Assembly: GCA_022448365.1 (NCBI GenBank)
Contig: JAKVCS010000001.1
Span: forward strand, 620,001 to 684,000
Length of the DNA stretch: 64,000 nucleotides
DNA from: Saccharospirillaceae bacterium
Lineage (GTDB): Bacteria; Pseudomonadota; Gammaproteobacteria; Pseudomonadales; Oceanobacteraceae
Reading direction: 5' to 3'
The translations under genes and the position numbers were made by a program. This document shows positions 24,256 to 33,341 of this stretch, piece after piece. Under the pieces are notes generated by a model, which was given only the letters and a program-made list of their open reading frames with translations, did no database searches and was not told where the DNA came from. How positions within the stretch are numbered: the first letter of the stretch is position 1; each line of letters starts with the position of its first letter.

Positions 24256-25374
24256 TCAGAAACACCATGCGATAAACCGACTGATTTTTTGGCCCTGGGC
24301 CATCTTAACCACTTCGGTTTTTTTCACCCCTTGAGCTTTCAGATATTCGAGCACCAGAGGCACATTTTCTTGCTTAGAAACCAACGACGTAAACCAAGTG
24401 ACCTGCTGCTCGTATTGCTGACTCTCACGCGCCATACGTTTCAGAAAAGCCAGCTCGCCACCCTCGCACCATAGCTCATTATTCTGACCACCAAAGTTGC
24501 GCTGTTTTTCAGCATTTACCTTCGCTTTGCCCCATGGGTCTGTACTAACTGAAGCGGTTTGCTCAGTGGCCTGAGGTAGCTGGCGTTTTTGCTGATGGCG
24601 CGACAGATTACGCTGCTTACGCAGGTTTTCGGCCTCGGCCTCTTCTTTCGAGGCATAAAATGGCGGGTTACATACCGATAGCGCAAAGCGCTCACCCGGT
24701 CGGATCAGATTACGGAAGACGGATCGTTCATCGGCTTGCTGACGCACTTCGATCTTATGTGCCAGCGATGGGTTGGCAGTCAGAATCTTCTGGGCTGAAC
24801 GGATGGCCGTTTCATCTGTATCGCTGGCCAGCATATCCCATTGATACTGACTGGCACCCAGCAAAGAGTAAATAAGATTGGCACCGGTGCCGATATCCAA
24901 AACCCGCACCGGTTGCTGATTCAGCTGATATTTATTCAACAAGTCAGCCGCGTAATGAATGTAATCGGCACGCCCGGGAATCGGCGGACATAAATACCCG
25001 GCCGGGATATCCCAGCCTTCGATACCGTAGTGGTGCTTCAACAATGCCTGGTTCAGGCAAATCACTGCCTGGCTATCGGCAAAATCGATGGTTTGCTCAC
25101 CACGCGGGTTGCTCGTCAGATACTGTTCCAATTGTGGCAGCGTCTGTATCAGAGCATCCATATCGTAACGACCCTGATGTGGGTTACGTGGATGCATGGT
25201 CAACGGCTTACGCGGTTTGCTACCCGTGTAAGAAGCAGACTTATTACCCGAACGGCGTTCTGCTCCTCCCGGTTTTGCAGCGCGGACTTTTATGCTGGGT
25301 TTCTTTGGCCCGGCATCACCGCTTCGGGATAAGCGTTTGTTCGCCAACGGCCGCGAGTTATCTGAGTGACTCAT
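24256..25374 (-). CDS. rlmF: 23S rRNA (adenine(1618)-N6)-methyltransferase RlmF
   Basis: 372 residues. A basic low-complexity N-terminus (about 55 residues, rich in Lys/Arg/Ser) precedes MHPRNPHQGRYDMDALI, the typical RlmF opening. SAM-binding motif 'VLDIGTGANLIYSLLG' and catalytic 'CNPPFYAS' are present. RlmF methylates N6 of A1618 in 23S rRNA. The extended basic tail occurs in some gammaproteobacterial members and probably binds rRNA. Confidence 0.93.
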   Translation of the reverse strand: MSHSDNSRPLANKRLSRSGDAGPKKPSIKVRAAKPGGAERRSGNKSASYTGSKPRKPLTMHPRNPHQGRYDMDALIQTLPQLEQYLTSNPRGEQTIDFADSQAVICLNQALLKHHYGIEGWDIPAGYLCPPIPGRADYIHYAADLLNKYQLNQQPVRVLDIGTGANLIYSLLGASQYQWDMLASDTDETAIRSAQKILTANPSLAHKIEVRQQADERSVFRNLIRPGERFALSVCNPPFYASKEEAEAENLRKQRNLSRHQQKRQLPQATEQTASVSTDPWGKAKVNAEKQRNFGGQNNELWCEGGELAFLKRMARESQQYEQQVTWFTSLVSKQENVPLVLEYLKAQGVKKTEVVKMAQGQKISRFIAWCF

Positions 25375-25675
25375 CGTTTACATTTCCGCACTGAATTCTG
25401 GCGCGAACTTTACCACATTTACTGCACAGGATCGCCGCAACACGGAAACGTACAATGGCTCAATTACTAAGCAGTTTTAGCCGGATGATGACCTTCACCG
25501 CTATTTACTTTCAGCAATTTTTATGGCGCTGACCAACTGGTCAGGTCAATTGGTGATACTGATTACAAAAAAGCATCAATTGAAGGTGTTTTTCATACCG
25601 ATTTACCTAGGAAGGATACATTGGCTGGGGTAAAATTCGCGCCGCTTTTTACTTGCGAATATTCAGGAGTTCATC
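25375..25675. promoter_or_regulatory. 301-bp divergent gap between rlmF and the PiT transporter gene
   Basis: No coding potential. The ribosome site CAGGAGTTCATC precedes the transporter ATG, and TAAAAT about 45 bp upstream may be a -10 box without a clear -35. No convincing PHO box was found by eye. Confidence 0.4.
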
Positions 25676-26941
25676 ATGGAACTTATCGCCGACCAGGGGT
25701 CGTTGTTTATTATCCTGGCCTGCATCTTTGGTGCATTTATGGCTTGGGGCATTGGCGCTAATGATGTAGCCAATGCAATGGGAACCTCGGTAGGTTCTAA
25801 AGCCATCACGATTAAACAAGCAGTACTGATCGCGATTATTTTCGAGTTCGCCGGTGCCTTTTTTGCCGGTGGTGAAGTAACGGCGACTATTCGTAAGGGG
25901 ATTATCGACCCGTCTTATATTGCCGGAACGCCTGACTTGTTGGTGTTTGGTATGTTGTCTGCGTTGTTGGCTGCAGGTACCTGGCTGCTGATCGCGTCTT
26001 ATCGTGGTTGGCCAGTATCGACAACTCATTCCATTGTGGGTGCTATTGTGGGTTTCGCCGCCGTGGGAATTTCCATGGAAGCCGTTAACTGGGGAAAAGT
26101 GGGCAGTATTGCAGCCAGCTGGATTGTCTCCCCGGCAGTTGCAGGCAGTATTGCGTTTATTCTTTACAAAACGGTTCAGCATTGGATTCACGACAGTCAT
26201 GATCCATTTGCGCAGTCTAAGCGCCTGGTACCGTTTTATATTTTGTTGGTGGGCTTCGTTATTTCGATGGTTACGCTGACCAAAGGCCTGAAACACTTAG
26301 GCCTGAATATCTCTTACCAGGACGCCTTATGGATGGCGGCGATATCCGGTGGCGTCATCATGGCCATTGGAACATTCTTTGTAAGCCGCATTCACGCGGA
26401 CCCGGAACTGTCTGAAAAAGCTCACTTCGCCAACGTTGAAAAAGTATTTTCGGTGTTGATGATCTTTACCGCCTGTGCAATGGCATTTGCACACGGTTCA
26501 AATGACGTGGCCAATGCTATTGGTCCGGTTGCAGCCGTAGTCAGTGTAATTGAAAACGGCGGCGAGATTGCCGCAAAATCTGCGTTGCCAATCTGGATCT
26601 TGCTAGTAGGTGCGCTGGGGATTGTCGCTGGCTTGATTACTTTCGGCCACCGCGTAATTGCAACCGTTGGCAGTGGAATTACTGAGTTAACTCCAAGCCG
26701 TGGTTTTGCCGCCACATTGGCTGCCGCAACCACAGTGGTGGTTGCATCGGGCACCGGCCTGCCGATCTCCACCACTCACGTTTTGGTTGGTGCTATTCTG
26801 GGCGTTGGTCTGGCTATGGGTGCAGGCTCGCTGAACATCCGCAAAGTCGGATCTATTTTTGTTTCCTGGATTGTTACTCTGCCTGCCGGTGCCGCATTAG
26901 CAGTCACCTTTTTCTATATCTTCAGAGCTATTTGGGGCTGA
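25676..26941 (+). CDS. pit: Inorganic phosphate transporter, PiT family
   Basis: 421 residues, 10 or more membrane segments. The duplicated PiT signature is present in both halves: 'GANDVANAMGTSVGSKA' near residue 25 and 'GSNDVANAIGPVAAV' near residue 280, plus 'GWPVSTTHSIVGAIVG' and 'GLPISTTHVLVGAILG'. It is a low-affinity, ion-coupled inner-membrane phosphate importer. PiT genes are often paired with a PhoU-like DUF47 gene; none is adjacent here. A terminator follows the stop. Confidence 0.95.
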   Translation: MELIADQGSLFIILACIFGAFMAWGIGANDVANAMGTSVGSKAITIKQAVLIAIIFEFAGAFFAGGEVTATIRKGIIDPSYIAGTPDLLVFGMLSALLAAGTWLLIASYRGWPVSTTHSIVGAIVGFAAVGISMEAVNWGKVGSIAASWIVSPAVAGSIAFILYKTVQHWIHDSHDPFAQSKRLVPFYILLVGFVISMVTLTKGLKHLGLNISYQDALWMAAISGGVIMAIGTFFVSRIHADPELSEKAHFANVEKVFSVLMIFTACAMAFAHGSNDVANAIGPVAAVVSVIENGGEIAAKSALPIWILLVGALGIVAGLITFGHRVIATVGSGITELTPSRGFAATLAAATTVVVASGTGLPISTTHVLVGAILGVGLAMGAGSLNIRKVGSIFVSWIVTLPAGAALAVTFFYIFRAIWG

Positions 26942-26964
26942 TCTGCCCTCATACAACAGCCACT

Positions 26965-26994
26965 AAAAAGCCCGGTTGCTAGCCGGGCTTTCTT
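26965..26994 (+). terminator. Terminator after the PiT transporter gene
   Basis: AAAGCCCGG / CCGGGCTTT stem with a 7-base loop, then TCTTATCTT. It lies about 25 bp after the stop, between convergent genes, and may work in both directions. Confidence 0.85.
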
Positions 26995-27021
26995 ATCTTG
27001 GGCTTGGCAATATTGAGCGAG

Positions 27022-27627
27022 TCACCCGACGAATTGCGGTCCTAATCCCATCCCCCACATCACAACCGTGATCGCCATACAGCCGACCAGTGCGCACAAT
27101 CCGACGGTCAACATAGCGCTGGCAAAAATAAAGCCACGCTCTTCCGGAATATCCATAAAAATTGGAATACCGCTGTACAGCAGATAAACGGTGTAACTGA
27201 CCGCACCGAGTACCACAAATACATCCAGCCACAGAATAGGAACCAGACCGATAAAGCCGGATAAAAACAGTGGAATCGAGGTATACACGGTAAAAATCAG
27301 GCAGCGCTCGAAACTGGCGGTGACACCGAATGTCCGCTCCATCCAGAACATACAGTAGGACACAAAGGCCAGACCAAACAACAAGGCAAAGTAAAAGCCG
27401 ACCGCAATCGGTATCGCACTTTCGACACTGAGTTTGACCACATCTCCACCGGCGATACTCCAGCCCATCTGCGTCGTACCGATAAACAGCGACACCGGAG
27501 GTATTAATGCCAACACCAGGGCATAACGAGCAAAAACCTGAACAAGACTGGGTGCGCCTTCCTTGCGGATCGCGTCCCACTCTTCCCTTGGATGATAGAG
27601 CAGTCCGAACATATGGTGGGCAAACAT
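27022..27627 (-). CDS. Yip1-domain inner-membrane protein
   Basis: 201 residues from the ATG at 27627, with AGAGG upstream. The frame is open further up but without a good ribosome site. The N-terminal motif 'MFGLLYHPREEWDAI' is characteristic of bacterial Yip1-domain proteins. Five hydrophobic segments follow. Function unknown. It is convergent with the PiT gene. Confidence 0.8.
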   Translation of the reverse strand: MFAHHMFGLLYHPREEWDAIRKEGAPSLVQVFARYALVLALIPPVSLFIGTTQMGWSIAGGDVVKLSVESAIPIAVGFYFALLFGLAFVSYCMFWMERTFGVTASFERCLIFTVYTSIPLFLSGFIGLVPILWLDVFVVLGAVSYTVYLLYSGIPIFMDIPEERGFIFASAMLTVGLCALVGCMAITVVMWGMGLGPQFVG

Positions 27628-27789
27628 GGCAGGTAACCTCTGCAGTGGCTTCAACTTAAAGCTATACAGTCGCCTGCCTTTGTACAAGTATGTGAAAAAA
27701 CCTGATCTAAAAAACCACCGCTTCAGCTCTTAATTCTATAAAAATAACGGGAACTTTTTCTAAGCGACGGTTTTAAGCGTTAAATGTTC

Positions 27790-28611
27790 TTAAAACTTAA
27801 TAGCAGGTAACGCAGCGTTAAGATTACGTCTGAGTTGCTGAGACAGTGCCTCCGTTGATTCCTGACGTAATGCCGCCAGAAGGTAGCCATAAAGCGGAAT
27901 CATTTCCGGTGTATTGGTTTTTCCAGCCAGAAATGCCGGTGACATATCCGGCGCATCGGTTTCAAGCAGCCAGGCTGAAGACGGCAGTTGCTGTAATGTT
28001 CTGCGCAGCTTTCTGGCCCTTGGAAAGGTCATCGCACCACCAATCCCCAATTTAAAACCCGCATCGAGCCAACGTTTACCTTGTTGTACACTGCCGGAAA
28101 AAGCATGCACAACCCCCCCATGGCTGAAGCCTTGCTGCCTCAGATAACCAGATACTTCATCATGCGCGCCGCGAACATGGAGAATAATGGGTAATTCTAA
28201 AGCCTTGGCAATGGCAACCTGATCTGCAAAGAATCGCCACTGGGATTTACGTTCTGCTTCCGGATCTTCACATTGCTGTTGCAGTCGTTTATCTATACCA
28301 ATTTCACCCACTGCCACTGCATTGGATTGTCGCAATTCAGACTCCAGACCATTCAGGTCACGACTGTCTGCCTGACCGATAAAATACGGATGAATCCCCT
28401 GAGCAAAATACCAACCGGAGCGACAGAAGCCCGCCAACCTTTTACTTTGAGCCAGCGTGATTCCCGGAATTAACATACCCAGCACCCCCGCTTGTTGCGC
28501 GCGCTGCCACAGCTCGATGCGTTCTTCGTCAAACTGTCGGAAATCGAAATGGCAATGACTGTCAAACCAGGATATTGAAGTTTTCTCCATTCCTTCAGCT
28601 GAATCTGGCAT
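27790..28611 (-). CDS. TatD-family metal-dependent hydrolase
   Basis: 273 residues from the ATG at 28611; a GTG lies three codons upstream. Metal-ligand motifs are in order: WFDSHCHFD (HxH), 'AVGEIGID', 'LPIILHVRGA', 'VVHAFSG' and 'LLETDAPD'. TatD proteins are 3'-5' DNA exonucleases or related hydrolases with a TIM-barrel fold. Several paralogs exist per genome (TatD, YcfH, YjjV), and I cannot decide which this is; the short form fits YjjV. Confidence 0.87.
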   Translation of the reverse strand: MPDSAEGMEKTSISWFDSHCHFDFRQFDEERIELWQRAQQAGVLGMLIPGITLAQSKRLAGFCRSGWYFAQGIHPYFIGQADSRDLNGLESELRQSNAVAVGEIGIDKRLQQQCEDPEAERKSQWRFFADQVAIAKALELPIILHVRGAHDEVSGYLRQQGFSHGGVVHAFSGSVQQGKRWLDAGFKLGIGGAMTFPRARKLRRTLQQLPSSAWLLETDAPDMSPAFLAGKTNTPEMIPLYGYLLAALRQESTEALSQQLRRNLNAALPAIKF

Positions 28612-28693
28612 AAATTTCACTCGGCATACTGGCGAACCAAAGGTAGTCTGCTAATTGGTTAAAAGTTGTGTATTTTTCAGGAACAAGCTTGCC

Positions 28694-29074
28694 ATGGAAC
28701 TGGATGCAAAAGAACTGCGGGAAACGGTGATTCGTCCAACCCTAAAATATCTGGGCAAAGATTCAGATGCTACAGAGAATATCTTGCTGGCATTGGCACA
28801 AATCGGCCAACAAAGCGTTAGTCACCAGGAAAAAAGTTACGGCATCTTCCAGATCGACGCCGCACTCCACCAGAAAGTCTGGAATAAGTACCTTGCGTTT
28901 GATCCTGATTTAGCCAGCCGCATCCGTGGTCTGGCTTCACAGCGCGAGTTTCTTAATAACCCGCACATCGAACTGACCACCAACCTGGCTTATGCCTGTG
29001 CTATCGCCTGGGCCATTCACCTCGCTTTTCCACAGGTAAAACAGCACAGTCATGCGGGTAGCACCACCAGCTGA
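28694..29074 (+). CDS. Small protein with a transglycosylase/lysozyme-like fold signature
   Basis: 126 residues from the ATG at 28694, with AGGA 11 nt upstream; the frame opens earlier without a ribosome site. No signal peptide. 'ATENILLALAQIGQQS', then SYGIFQIDAALHQKVWNKYL and 'LASRIRGLASQREF...LTTNLAYACAIAWAIHL' resemble small phage-type SLT/lysozyme-like proteins in which 'E....LGI/YGIFQI...TH...W..YL' surrounds the active site. The usual catalytic Glu (LAQES) seems to be replaced (LAQIG), so it may be inactive. It stands alone between tatD-like and msrA. The fold call is inference. Confidence 0.55.
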   Translation: MELDAKELRETVIRPTLKYLGKDSDATENILLALAQIGQQSVSHQEKSYGIFQIDAALHQKVWNKYLAFDPDLASRIRGLASQREFLNNPHIELTTNLAYACAIAWAIHLAFPQVKQHSHAGSTTS

Positions 29075-29075
29075 G

Positions 29076-29708
29076 CTAGTCGTAGCTGATATTACAACCA
29101 CCCAGACCACAGTAACCATTAGGATTTTTGGCTAAATACTGCTGATGGTAAGTTTCCGCCAGGAAGTACGGAATATCTTGCAGGACCTCGGTGGTGATTT
29201 GATCCGTTTTACCTGCCGCTATCAACTGTTGCTGATAATGCAGCAACGAACGTCGGGCTAACTCAATGTCGCCATCATACTGCAAATAAATTCCCGAACG
29301 ATATTGTGTGCCAACGTCATTACCCTGGCGCATTCCCTGTGTTGGGTCGTGGCTTTCCCAAAATATTTTCAACAGCACTTCCAGACTGGTGCGCTGTGGA
29401 TCGTACCAGATTCGCACCAATTCATTGTGACCCGTATCACCGCTACAGACTTCCTGATAAGTGGGATTCGGTGTGTGCCCTGCACCGTAGCCAACGGAGG
29501 TGACAACAACACCATCCGCTTGCCAGAAGCGACGTTCTGCTCCCCAGAAACACCCCATACCAACGATTAACTCCCGAAGATTGTCGGGGCAATCGCCAAC
29601 AAAATGCTCACCATTTACAAAATGAACGGGATCAACTTCCAGCGGTTCTGGCCGCCCCGGCAGCGCTTCTGCCGCGGAAGGGATGGACATTAATTTCGGA
29701 CGCCACAT
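29076..29708 (-). CDS. msrA: Peptide methionine-S-sulfoxide reductase MsrA
   Basis: 210 residues from the ATG at 29708 (MWRPKLMSIPSAAEALPGRP). The active-site motif GCFWGAERRFW contains the catalytic Cys. Also conserved are 'GYGAGHTPNPTYQEVCSG.TGHNE' and 'FWESHDPTQGMRQGNDVGTQYRS'. The C-terminal Gly/Cys tail (NGYCGLGGC) carries the recycling cysteines. It repairs oxidised methionine with thioredoxin. The length and N-terminal extension match E. coli-type MsrA. Confidence 0.96.
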   Translation of the reverse strand: MWRPKLMSIPSAAEALPGRPEPLEVDPVHFVNGEHFVGDCPDNLRELIVGMGCFWGAERRFWQADGVVVTSVGYGAGHTPNPTYQEVCSGDTGHNELVRIWYDPQRTSLEVLLKIFWESHDPTQGMRQGNDVGTQYRSGIYLQYDGDIELARRSLLHYQQQLIAAGKTDQITTEVLQDIPYFLAETYHQQYLAKNPNGYCGLGGCNISYD

Positions 29709-29744
29709 AATGCAGACCTCTCTGAATATCGGAAACTGTTGTAT

Positions 29745-30482
29745 ATGACCGCAAAAACGGCTCAATATTCGCTGAATTTTCATGGTTGTGGTAGCGGTGG
29801 CCAGTTGGCCGTCGGTAGCTCCGCGGCAACGCTGGAACTTAATGGCCAGCCGCAGTTATTAATCGACTGTGGCCCGGGCACACTGCACAGTTTTCAGCAA
29901 CGCTATCAGCAGTTGCCCGACGCCATCTTTATCAGCCATTGTCATCTCGATCATATCGCTGATTTGGAAATATTAACGGTTCGGGCGAAGCTGAGCCAGA
30001 CTCAGCCCATTAAACTGTTTGTACCACTGAGCATTATCGGCACATTGCATCAGCGATTAGCCACGTATCCGGAATTGGGCAGTATGGCTGAAGGACAGCA
30101 CAATTTCTGGCAATCGTTTCAGCTGATTCCTGTAACCGACGAGTTTTACTGGCGTGACTGTCATTTTCGTTTATACCCAACACGACATCATGCACCGAAC
30201 TCCAGCTTTGCGTTGCACCTGCCCGGACGCTTTTTTTACAGTGGCGATACCCGGCCGGTTCCGGAAATTCTTCACCATAAAATCAGCGGGCAGGAGCGAA
30301 TTTTTCATGATTGCGGCGTCGAACCTAACCCCTCTCACACTGGCTTGGCCGATCTCACAGAATATCAGCCCGAAATTCGCCAACGGCTGGTGCTGTATCA
30401 CTACGCCGATCAAACCGCGGCCGAAGCGTTGAAGGCATCGGGCTATGAAGTCGCTGAACCCGATTGCGCGGTTTTGTTGTAA
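29745..30482 (+). CDS. Metallo-beta-lactamase-fold hydrolase, ribonuclease Z-like
   Basis: 245 residues. The zinc motif 'ISHCHLDHIADLE' (HxHxDH) lies near residue 65, with 'HHAPNSSFALHLPGRFFYSGDT' (metal Asp) and a late His ('LYHYAD'). 'GCGSGGQLAVGSSAATLEL' at the start resembles RNase Z/ElaC-like proteins, but the family arm for tRNA is not evident. The substrate is unknown. It is divergent from msrA with only 36 bp between, and 3 bp ahead of the next methyltransferase gene, so the two are an operon. Confidence 0.8.
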   Translation: MTAKTAQYSLNFHGCGSGGQLAVGSSAATLELNGQPQLLIDCGPGTLHSFQQRYQQLPDAIFISHCHLDHIADLEILTVRAKLSQTQPIKLFVPLSIIGTLHQRLATYPELGSMAEGQHNFWQSFQLIPVTDEFYWRDCHFRLYPTRHHAPNSSFALHLPGRFFYSGDTRPVPEILHHKISGQERIFHDCGVEPNPSHTGLADLTEYQPEIRQRLVLYHYADQTAAEALKASGYEVAEPDCAVLL

Positions 30483-30485
30483 CGC

Positions 30486-31160
30486 ATGCCTGACAATGAT
30501 AATCCTATGACATCTTCACAAGATTCGCTGAATATCCAGATTCAAAAGATGCTGACCGATGCCAGCGTCAGTGTTCAGGTATTACCTCAATGTCCGCAAA
30601 TAAAACTTTGGCTGGTTGAACCTGAAACCATGCGCCGACCTTTTTCTCAAGATGAAATATTATCGATTCAGAATTATCCGGCTTATTGGGCATTTTGCTG
30701 GGCCAGCGGCCAGATATTGGCACGGGAAATTCTGGCGAATCCTCATTGGGTAAAAGGTAAAAAGGTGATGGACTTTGGCGCTGGTTCCGGCGTGGTTGCC
30801 ATCGCCTGCGTAATGGCTGGCGCGAAGGAAGTGATAGCCTGCGACATTGATCCGGATGCATTATTATCCTGCCAGGCCAACGGCAAACTCAACAATACGG
30901 AATATCGTCTGCACGGCGATTTATTTGCATTTGATGAGCCGCTGGATTTATTAATTGCGGCCGACGTTTTATACGATAAAGCGAATCTGCCATTGCTTGA
31001 CATCTTCCGCCAGAAAGCCGATGGAGTGTTGGTGGCCGACTCACGGGTAAAGAACTTTGACTTTCCTCCGTATCAGAAAATCGGGCGCGAAGAGTCTTTT
31101 ACCGTTCCGGATCTGGATGAGCTGGATGAATTTCGTTGGGTGAATTTGTATAAAGCCTGA
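30486..31160 (+). CDS. Class I SAM-dependent methyltransferase (ETFB-KMT/PrmA-like)
   Basis: 224 residues. Motif I 'VMDFGAGSGVVAIACVMAGA', acidic motif II 'VIACDIDPDALLSCQAN' and 'LLIAADVLYDKANL' define a small Rossmann methyltransferase of the Mettl20/PrmA-like group. 'NYPAYWAFCWASGQILAREIL' in front is typical of this subgroup, known to methylate protein lysines in some members. The substrate here is unknown. A paralog with the same plan lies at 53444-54079. Confidence 0.8.
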   Translation: MPDNDNPMTSSQDSLNIQIQKMLTDASVSVQVLPQCPQIKLWLVEPETMRRPFSQDEILSIQNYPAYWAFCWASGQILAREILANPHWVKGKKVMDFGAGSGVVAIACVMAGAKEVIACDIDPDALLSCQANGKLNNTEYRLHGDLFAFDEPLDLLIAADVLYDKANLPLLDIFRQKADGVLVADSRVKNFDFPPYQKIGREESFTVPDLDELDEFRWVNLYKA

Positions 31161-31180
31161 GATACATCTGACCATTAAAG

Positions 31181-31220
31181 AGCCAATAAAAAACCCGCTA
31201 GCGCGGGTTTTTTATTGGCT
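31181..31220. terminator. Bidirectional terminator between convergent genes
   Basis: Perfect 18-bp inverted repeat AGCCAATAAAAAACCCGC / GCGGGTTTTTTATTGGCT with loop TAGC. The inner GC stem is flanked by A and T runs, so it works for the methyltransferase gene (+) and phoD (-). Confidence 0.96.
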
Positions 31221-31236
31221 GAGTAACGTCGGTTAC

Positions 31237-33048
31237 TTACACCAGAGGGACATTGTTCAGTGTCAGATCTGAATGAGACGCTTCCATTTTCTTACCCACC
31301 GATGCGGTGTAAGTTGTTGAACTCACTGAGTCAACATAACGCCACTCGCTGCTGGCTTTTTCCGGAGTAATTTCGACCATCATATAACCGCGGTTAGCGG
31401 CATTGAGATATTTCAAATCGTCAACCAGCGTCGTTACTGCTTGTTCAAACCCAGCTTGTAAGGCCGTGTTCTCGCCAAAACCCACATAGGTTTCAAAGCC
31501 CGGAGACGTTACAGATGAGGTGGCAAACTCAACACCGACCGGGCCATTTTCACGTAAGACATTAGCGTTGTCGTCAGCTTCATACAGCTCACTCGCCCAG
31601 GCATTGTGTGTATCACCAGCCAACACGACCAGTTTCTTATTGAACAGTCGGGCACGACGCAGAATTTCTTCACGTGCTGGGAAATACCCATCCCAGGCAT
31701 CCAGGTTATAGGGTGCTGTGGCTTCAACACGGCCTCTTTCTTCAGCAGTAACCGTTGGGTCACCTGCCAGAATACGGCCTTTAATGGTAGCCAGTTCGGT
31801 TAGCATGGCTGCGGTAGCAGCTTGTGCGCTACTGGCATCCCCCCCTGCACCAATCGTTTGTTGAATCGTTGCCAGATTCAACAACAGTTCCTGAGGAACA
31901 AAAATACGTCCCATCAGAACCTGCTGTCCCAGAACCTGCCATTTTGCTGTCGAATTAAATATGGCCGCAACCACCGATTGTTGCTGCTCAGCACCCAGCA
32001 AAGTGCGGTTCTGATCAGCCAAAGCCGCTTGGAAAGCAGCAGCATCGATGCCAGTCTGAGTTAGGTAGTCGCTATAATCCAACGGCTTATCACGAGCAAT
32101 GATACGGGTATCCATCATATGCAGGCTTAACAGATCACCAAAGTCAAAGCTGCGGTAAATTTTGCCACGATCGTCACCCGTGCGAATGGGTAGCCATTCG
32201 TGATACGCCTGTAATGCCGCTTCGCGACGTGCTGCGAAATCACCTTCACCTTCGTTGTGATTTTCCGCGCCATCCTTATAAGCATCGTTGGCTAACTCAT
32301 GGTCATCCCAAACACAGATAAACGGTTTGGCTGCATGAACTGTCTGCAAGTCGGAATCACGGCGATACTGGTTATAGCGAGCACGGTACTGATCCAGTGT
32401 CACAATTTCCTGAGCGGGGTCTAACTGACGGTTTTCTGCCGGGGTTTCTGGGTAAACACCAGACTCGTACTCATAAATATAATCACCGAGGTGCAGTACA
32501 ACCTGAGCATCGGAGTTAGCAATTTCTTTGTATACGTTGAATGTTCCGTAAGGAAAATTAGCGCAAGAACAAACCGCCATACTTACTTTAGAGACATCAC
32601 CAACAGGGAGTGTTTTGGTTTGGCCAACTGGCGAAGTTACGCCGTTTGGCCCCGTGAACTGGTAATAGTACGCTGTATTATCATTTAAGCCGGTTACATC
32701 AACCTTAATCGTCAGGTCTTTTGCACGGCTGGTGTTGTATGAACCTTGAGATACAACATTTTGCATGCCTGCATCTGTAGCAACGACCCATTTCACCGGC
32801 ACAGTGGATGATCCGACTGAAACATCTGGCGTAATACGCGACCAGATAATTACGCGATCAGCAAGGGGATCGCCAGATGCAACACCGTGACCAAAGCTGA
32901 ATACAACTTGAGACAGGGTATTGTCTTTGTTGTCTTTATCATCATCACTAATGCAGCCGGTTAACGCTGCTGGAACAGATGCTGCACCCGCGCCTGCTGC
33001 CACCGACTTCACAAAGCTGCGGCGACTCATTTGATTTTTTGTGGTCAT
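31237..33048 (-). CDS. phoD: PhoD-family alkaline phosphatase / phosphodiesterase
   Basis: 603 residues. The N-terminus has a twin-arginine signal (MSRRSFVKSVAAG) and then LTGC, so the exported enzyme may also be lipid-anchored. A PhoD N-terminal domain ('FGHGVASGDPLADRVIIWSR') precedes the metallophosphatase core ('HLGDYIYEYESGVYP', 'WDDHELANDAYKDG', 'VVLAGDTHNAWASELY'). PhoD enzymes use Ca and Fe and release phosphate from phosphoesters at the cell surface. With the PiT gene 5 kb away this suggests phosphate scavenging, but the genes are not linked in an operon. Confidence 0.93.
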   Translation of the reverse strand: MTTKNQMSRRSFVKSVAAGAGAASVPAALTGCISDDDKDNKDNTLSQVVFSFGHGVASGDPLADRVIIWSRITPDVSVGSSTVPVKWVVATDAGMQNVVSQGSYNTSRAKDLTIKVDVTGLNDNTAYYYQFTGPNGVTSPVGQTKTLPVGDVSKVSMAVCSCANFPYGTFNVYKEIANSDAQVVLHLGDYIYEYESGVYPETPAENRQLDPAQEIVTLDQYRARYNQYRRDSDLQTVHAAKPFICVWDDHELANDAYKDGAENHNEGEGDFAARREAALQAYHEWLPIRTGDDRGKIYRSFDFGDLLSLHMMDTRIIARDKPLDYSDYLTQTGIDAAAFQAALADQNRTLLGAEQQQSVVAAIFNSTAKWQVLGQQVLMGRIFVPQELLLNLATIQQTIGAGGDASSAQAATAAMLTELATIKGRILAGDPTVTAEERGRVEATAPYNLDAWDGYFPAREEILRRARLFNKKLVVLAGDTHNAWASELYEADDNANVLRENGPVGVEFATSSVTSPGFETYVGFGENTALQAGFEQAVTTLVDDLKYLNAANRGYMMVEITPEKASSEWRYVDSVSSTTYTASVGKKMEASHSDLTLNNVPLV

Positions 33049-33341
33049 TAAAGAAACCTTTAGGATTTATTTTGTAATTATTGATTTTCTATCGAGCATT
33101 GTTCAGCGCAAACTGCGCCGAGAACTAGGTATAAAAGCCTAGCTATGAAAGTAACTTTTTCAGACATTTGCATTACAGACAACAACATTTCTTGTAACTT
33201 TTTGTTAAAATCTAAAATTCAGTCATATCTCGCCAAGTATTCCAGTGCAGCTATTCACTGTTCGTGGTTATCCGCTGGCCTCAATCAGCCTTTTTCCGTA
33301 AACTGGCGGCCTTTTCAAATTTCAATTTGGTTGCCCTGCGG

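Noticed and set aside
25649-26296. A 215-residue minus-strand frame over the PiT gene
   Set aside because: It is antisense to a well-supported transporter gene and rich in His/Arg/Asn without domain likeness.
26993-27580. An alternative 195-residue frame in the Yip1 gene
   Set aside because: It is Cys/Arg/Gly-rich and shares the strand but not the frame of the clear Yip1 protein.
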